Shown here piece after piece: positions 60,901-62,291 of a stretch of 62,291 nucleotides of DNA (position 1 is its first letter; the number at the start of each line of letters is the position of its first letter). Made by a program: the position numbers and the translations under genes. Below the pieces are notes generated by a model, which saw only the letters and a program-made list of their open reading frames with translations, was not told the DNA's origin and did no database searches. The DNA is from Erythrobacter sp. (GTDB lineage: Bacteria; Pseudomonadota; Alphaproteobacteria; Sphingomonadales; Sphingomonadaceae): assembly GCA_029937545.1 (NCBI GenBank), contig JAPYPR010000012.1, positions 1 through 62,291 of the forward strand, written 5' to 3'.

Positions 60901-62291
60901 CTACTTCTTGCGGCCCTGATGGCGGATGTTGCCCGGCCGCCCCCGCTTGCCCTGATCGTGTTTCTGTCGCGGAGCGCCTTTCCCTTTTTTCGGCGACTCC
61001 TTGCGCTGGTGCGAGCGTTTCTTAGGCTCGGCGCGATTGCCGCGACTTTCGACACCCTTCCCGTCGCTGTCGGGCACCTCGAATTTGAGCGCGCCGGTCA
61101 GCGCATTGGCCTCGGCCAGTTTCAGCTTCAGTCGGTCGCCGACGGCGTATTCGGTACCACTCTTCTCGCCGACCAGCTTCTGCGCCTTCTCGTCGTAAGC
61201 GAAATACTCGCGGCCCAGCGTGCTGACCGGGACCAGCCCGTCGCCGCCCAGTTTGTCGATCGTGGCGAAGAATCCGAAGCCCTGCACGCCGGTGATGCGC
61301 GTATCGAAGATCTCGCCGACGCGGCCCGATAGCCATGCGGCGACATAGCGGTCGATAGTGTCACGCTCGGCCTCCATCGCGCGCCGCTCGGTCTGGCTGA
61401 TGGCGTCGGTGATCTGGCTGAGCGCGGTCTTGTCGCGATCGGACAGGCCCGAGCCTTCCGGCAGGTCCCGCTTCGGCTTGGGCTGCTCCAGCTTATAGGC
61501 ATCGACCAGCGCGCGGTGGACCAGCAGGTCGGCATACCGGCGGATCGGCGAAGTGAAGTGCGCATAGCTGCCCAGCGCCAGGCCGAAGTGCCCCGCATTT
61601 GCCGGTCCGTAATAGGCCTGCGTCTGGCTCCGCAGCACCGCTTCCATGATCAGCGCCTTTTCCGCCGGATCGGAAATGTCCTTCATCATGCGATTGAACA
61701 GGCCGGGCGTAATGACCTGGCCCATGGCGAACTTGCGGCCCTGGCTGGAGAGATATTCCTTGAACGCGAGCAGCTTCTCGCGGCTCGGCGTCTCGTGGAC
61801 GCGGTAGACGACCGGCGCGTTCTTCGCCTCCAGCGCCTTGGCCGCGGCGACATTGGCGGCGATCATGAAATCCTCGACCACGCGGTGCGCATCGAGCCGT
61901 TCGCGCACGGCGATTTCCTCGATTACGCCCTCATCGTTGAGCTTCACCTGCCGCTCGGGCAAATCGAGGTCGAGCGGGTCGCGCGCCTCGCGGGCCTTGT
62001 AGAGGAGCTTCCATGCGCCCCACAGGTTCGTTAGGTATTCCGGCGCATCGCCGGCATCGATGGCCGCCTGCGCGTCCTCGTAAGCGATGTTCTTCGCCAG
62101 CCGCACGATGGCACGGGTGAAGCGCCAATCGGTGACCTTGCCTTCGGACGAAATGTGGATGTGGCAGGCCATGGCCGCGCGGTCGACATCCTGCTTCAGG
62201 CTGCAGACGTCGGCGCTCAGCACCTCGGGCAGCATCGGGACGACGCGGTCGGGGAAATAGACCGAATTGCCGCGCTTCCGCGCCTCGCGGT
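60901..62291 (-). CDS. rnr: Ribonuclease R (partial, 5' end outside the window)
   Basis: The C-terminal part of a 3'-5' exoribonuclease of the RNB family, continuing off the right edge. Visible are the RNB domain active-site region (YFPDRVVPMLPEVLSAD...LKQDVDRAAM), HFTSPIRRYADLLVHR, an S1 RNA-binding domain (about ITGVQGFGFFATIDKLGGDGLVPVSTL) and a Lys/Arg-rich tail. RNase R degrades structured RNA and acts in trans-translation quality control. The frame is open to the window end, so the start and the N-terminal cold-shock domains cannot be seen. Confidence 0.94.
   Translation of the reverse strand, partial: REARKRGNSVYFPDRVVPMLPEVLSADVCSLKQDVDRAAMACHIHISSEGKVTDWRFTRAIVRLAKNIAYEDAQAAIDAGDAPEYLTNLWGAWKLLYKAREARDPLDLDLPERQVKLNDEGVIEEIAVRERLDAHRVVEDFMIAANVAAAKALEAKNAPVVYRVHETPSREKLLAFKEYLSSQGRKFAMGQVITPGLFNRMMKDISDPAEKALIMEAVLRSQTQAYYGPANAGHFGLALGSYAHFTSPIRRYADLLVHRALVDAYKLEQPKPKRDLPEGSGLSDRDKTALSQITDAISQTERRAMEAERDTIDRYVAAWLSGRVGEIFDTRITGVQGFGFFATIDKLGGDGLVPVSTLGREYFAYDEKAQKLVGEKSGTEYAVGDRLKLKLAEANALTGALKFEVPDSDGKGVESRGNRAEPKKRSHQRKESPKKGKGAPRQKHDQGKRGRPGNIRHQGRKK

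Overview
The window is GC-rich, densely packed chromosome of an alphaproteobacterium. The gene set points to order Sphingomonadales, most likely Erythrobacteraceae: lipoyl-bearing PdhB with pdhA/pdhB separate from pdhC/lpd, fused ispDF, a dusB-ntrB-ntrC-ntrY-ntrX-hfq-hflX string, a tandem-domain Hfq, and a 4-hydroxyphenylpyruvate dioxygenase. This is judged from protein features and gene order; no database search was possible.

Layout. (1) 1-10.8 kb is a heavy-metal block. A MerR-family regulator diverges across a textbook MerR operator/promoter (371-401) from a CDF transporter, a DUF3703 protein and a His-rich exported protein. After a hairpin terminator come czcC-czcB-czcA, a P1B-4 type metal ATPase, a HupE/UreJ-type membrane protein and a membrane-anchored protein. 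The regulator lacks the usual metal-binding C-terminus and may be cut by a mobile element at the window edge. (2) 11-16 kb holds MFS + haloalkane-dehalogenase-like hydrolase, MscS channel, and VOC + HPPD, all on the minus strand. (3) 16-19 kb: FtsB-like protein, pdhA, pdhB. (4) 19-21.3 kb: one TadG-like and two TadE-like genes with no other pilus genes. (5) 21.3-32.6 kb: housekeeping and unknown genes, including trmFO, lysoplasmalogenase, a truncated tauD pseudogene, gyrA, a secreted solenoid protein, a NYN/OST-HTH protein, carbonic anhydrase, lipA and ratA. (6) 32.5-44.6 kb: cinA, ispDF, dusB, ntrBCYX, double hfq, hflX, mazG and a 55-residue membrane protein. (7) 44.5-52.4 kb: a minus-strand housekeeping run (MBL hydrolase, tatD, metG, holB, tmk, dac, rlpA-like, mltB). 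(8) 52.5-56.4 kb: tRNA-Ser(TGA), a small acidic protein, and two adjacent decayed genes (sulfotransferase-like and class IV aminotransferase) behind an intact KefC-type antiporter. (9) 56.4-62.3 kb: lpdA, thioesterase, an AT-richer orphan membrane gene, pdhC, a universal stress protein, and rnr running off the right edge.

How they work together. The CzcCBA pump, P1B-4 ATPase and CDF protein make a two-stage cytoplasm-to-periplasm-to-outside export route for Zn/Co/Cd-like cations. pdhA, pdhB, pdhC and lpdA supply all subunits of pyruvate dehydrogenase, and lipA makes the cofactor for its lipoyl domains. The Ntr proteins sense nitrogen and redox state and sit beside the Hfq post-transcriptional regulator. 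The strongest oddities are the tandem Hfq with a nine-G tract before its Sm domains, the paired gene decay at 52.9-54.5 kb, and the tauD gene cut by a lysoplasmalogenase gene.
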